Part shown: positions 4,624 through 5,485 of the stretch, piece after piece
Layout: every line of letters begins with the position of its first letter
Position numbering within the stretch: position 1 is the stretch's first letter
Source of the DNA: Verrucomicrobiales bacterium
Lineage (GTDB): Bacteria; Verrucomicrobiota; Verrucomicrobiia; Limisphaerales; UBA1100
Direction: 5' to 3'
DNA length: 5,485 bases
NCBI GenBank assembly: GCA_011523245.1
Contig: WTHG01000237.1
Location: 1 to 5,485 of the forward strand
Notes under the pieces: model-generated
Database searches by the model: none
Told to the model about the DNA's origin: nothing
Seen by the model: only the letters and a program-made list of their open reading frames with translations
Made by a program: the position numbers and the translations under genes

Positions 4624-5485
4624 TTAGTTGGCGAGGAATTCCTCGGCTGAAGTATTACGTAGCTCCAGTAGATGGTTGATGACATCCTCAATCAGGTTGT
4701 TGGGGCAGGATGCCCCCGCGGTGATGCCAACGCGAATGGGACCATCCGGAAGCCAATGGGGTGTTTCCTCCAACTGCTGCGTGTGTTGATTCCAATGACG
4801 AATGGATTGCGGGCCGTTGATCTCCTTCACGTTTTTGATGAAGTAGGTGGGTAACACGCGTTCACCCATTTCGGCCAGATGCGAGGTATTGGAGGAATTG
4901 TATCCGCCAATTACCAGCAACAGATCCAACGGTTCCTGAAGCATCACTTCCAAAGCATCCTGACGATCTTGAGTGGCACCGCAGATTGTGTCGAAAAAAC
5001 GGAAGTGTGTATCGGTATTCTCGGTGCCGTACCGTTTATGGATGGCGGCCTTGATGCGGCGCTGCACTTCCTCGGTTTCGCCGCGCATCATGGTGGTTTG
5101 ATTGGCCACGCCGACTGCACGCAGATGGGTGTCTGGGTCAAATCCTTCCGAATAGCAACCATCGAACCGTTTCAGCAAAGCTTCTTTGTCGCCGCCATTG
5201 ATGATGTAATCACAAACCAGATCAGTTTCCTCAAACGTGTTGACCACCAGATAATGACCGTTCTTGGCGATCGCCTGGCTACTGGTGGCCATCGTTTCCT
5301 CGTGGGAAGCTTTGCCATGGATTATGCTGGTGAGCTCCCCCTGGGCGTAGGTGCGCACGCGTTTCCCGACGCTCATCACATCACCGCAGGAGGTGCCCAC
5401 GAATTGGCAGCCCTTGGGCTCGAGCGTCTCCCGAATGGAGCCTTCCGTGCCGAACCCCGGGACGATCACAATATCACCTTCGCGC
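4624..5485 (-). CDS. ispH: 4-hydroxy-3-methylbut-2-enyl diphosphate reductase, long type (5' end beyond window)
   Basis: IspH (LytB) is the [4Fe-4S] reductase that makes IPP and DMAPP in the last step of the MEP isoprenoid pathway. The window holds the last 286 codons. The GTG at 5469 is an internal valine, not the start: the frame continues to the right edge as REGDIVIVPGFGT, matching the family's GDxVIxPAFG segment. Numbering from the first full codon: cluster Cys33 in TSCGDV; HGKASHEET (56-64), with the substrate-binding His and the catalytic Glu; NQTTM (128-132); cluster Cys168 in TICGATQDRQDA; NSSNTSHL (196-203), the diphosphate-binding loop; and TAGASCPN (255-262). The first cluster cysteine lies in the missing N-terminal part. 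The NQTTM/ATQDRQDA wording and extra insertions mark the roughly 400-residue cyanobacterial/plant-like form rather than the roughly 315-residue E. coli form. It is followed after 3 bases by dgt. Confidence 0.96.
   Translation of the reverse strand, partial: REGDIVIVPGFGTEGSIRETLEPKGCQFVGTSCGDVMSVGKRVRTYAQGELTSIIHGKASHEETMATSSQAIAKNGHYLVVNTFEETDLVCDYIINGGDKEALLKRFDGCYSEGFDPDTHLRAVGVANQTTMMRGETEEVQRRIKAAIHKRYGTENTDTHFRFFDTICGATQDRQDALEVMLQEPLDLLLVIGGYNSSNTSHLAEMGERVLPTYFIKNVKEINGPQSIRHWNQHTQQLEETPHWLPDGPIRVGITAGASCPNNLIEDVINHLLELRNTSAEEFLAN

Noticed and set aside
5467..5469. GTG as the start of ispH
   Set aside because: The reading frame continues upstream to the window edge with residues that match the conserved family segment, and the N-terminal cluster cysteine would be missing if translation began here.

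Overview
The window is compact bacterial chromosome: six recognisable housekeeping genes, plus what looks like the first 15 codons of a seventh at the left edge. Nearly every base is coding. The only spacers longer than 20 bases are 45-118 and 1779-1826. There are no tRNAs, rRNAs, insertion sequences, CRISPR arrays or long repeats, and base composition looks even and moderately GC-rich throughout.

Layout from left to right. (1) Bases 1-44, minus strand: start of an unknown protein opening with a CPTCG zinc-ribbon knuckle, cut by the window edge. (2) Bases 119-2528, minus strand: a likely three-gene transcription unit read as M50 site-2-type membrane metalloprotease, then malate dehydrogenase (mdh), then deoxyribose-phosphate aldolase (deoC). 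The gaps are 48 and 4 bases. (3) Bases 2543-3481, plus strand: a single-domain Ppx/GppA-family phosphatase, divergent from the protease gene with only 14 bases between start codons. (4) Bases 3478-5485, minus strand: ispH (cut at its 5' end by the window edge) followed after 3 bases by a dGTPase-like HD triphosphohydrolase (dgt). The dgt and Ppx/GppA genes converge, and their stop codons overlap by 4 bases.

Organism. The IspH is the long, plant/cyanobacterial-type variant, and Mdh is of the cytosolic-like roughly 330-residue bacterial class. None of the visible starts has a strong Shine-Dalgarno sequence. Together with a CxxCG zinc-ribbon N-terminus of the M-x-x-K-F-x-C-P-x-C-G kind, this suggests a member of the Planctomycetes-Verrucomicrobia-Chlamydiae group, most likely Verrucomicrobiota. 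That is an impression from family resemblance, not a demonstrated assignment.

How the genes work together. There is no single pathway. Several genes touch nucleotide metabolism: Dgt hydrolyses dNTPs to deoxynucleosides, DeoC breaks down the deoxyribose 5-phosphate that such nucleosides can yield, and Ppx/GppA hydrolyses polyphosphate or pppGpp. Mdh is central carbon metabolism, IspH is isoprenoid synthesis, and the M50 protease acts in the membrane. I found no convincing sign of a previously undescribed system. The points worth a second look concern gene packing, hairpins over stop codons, and the truncated gene at the left edge.
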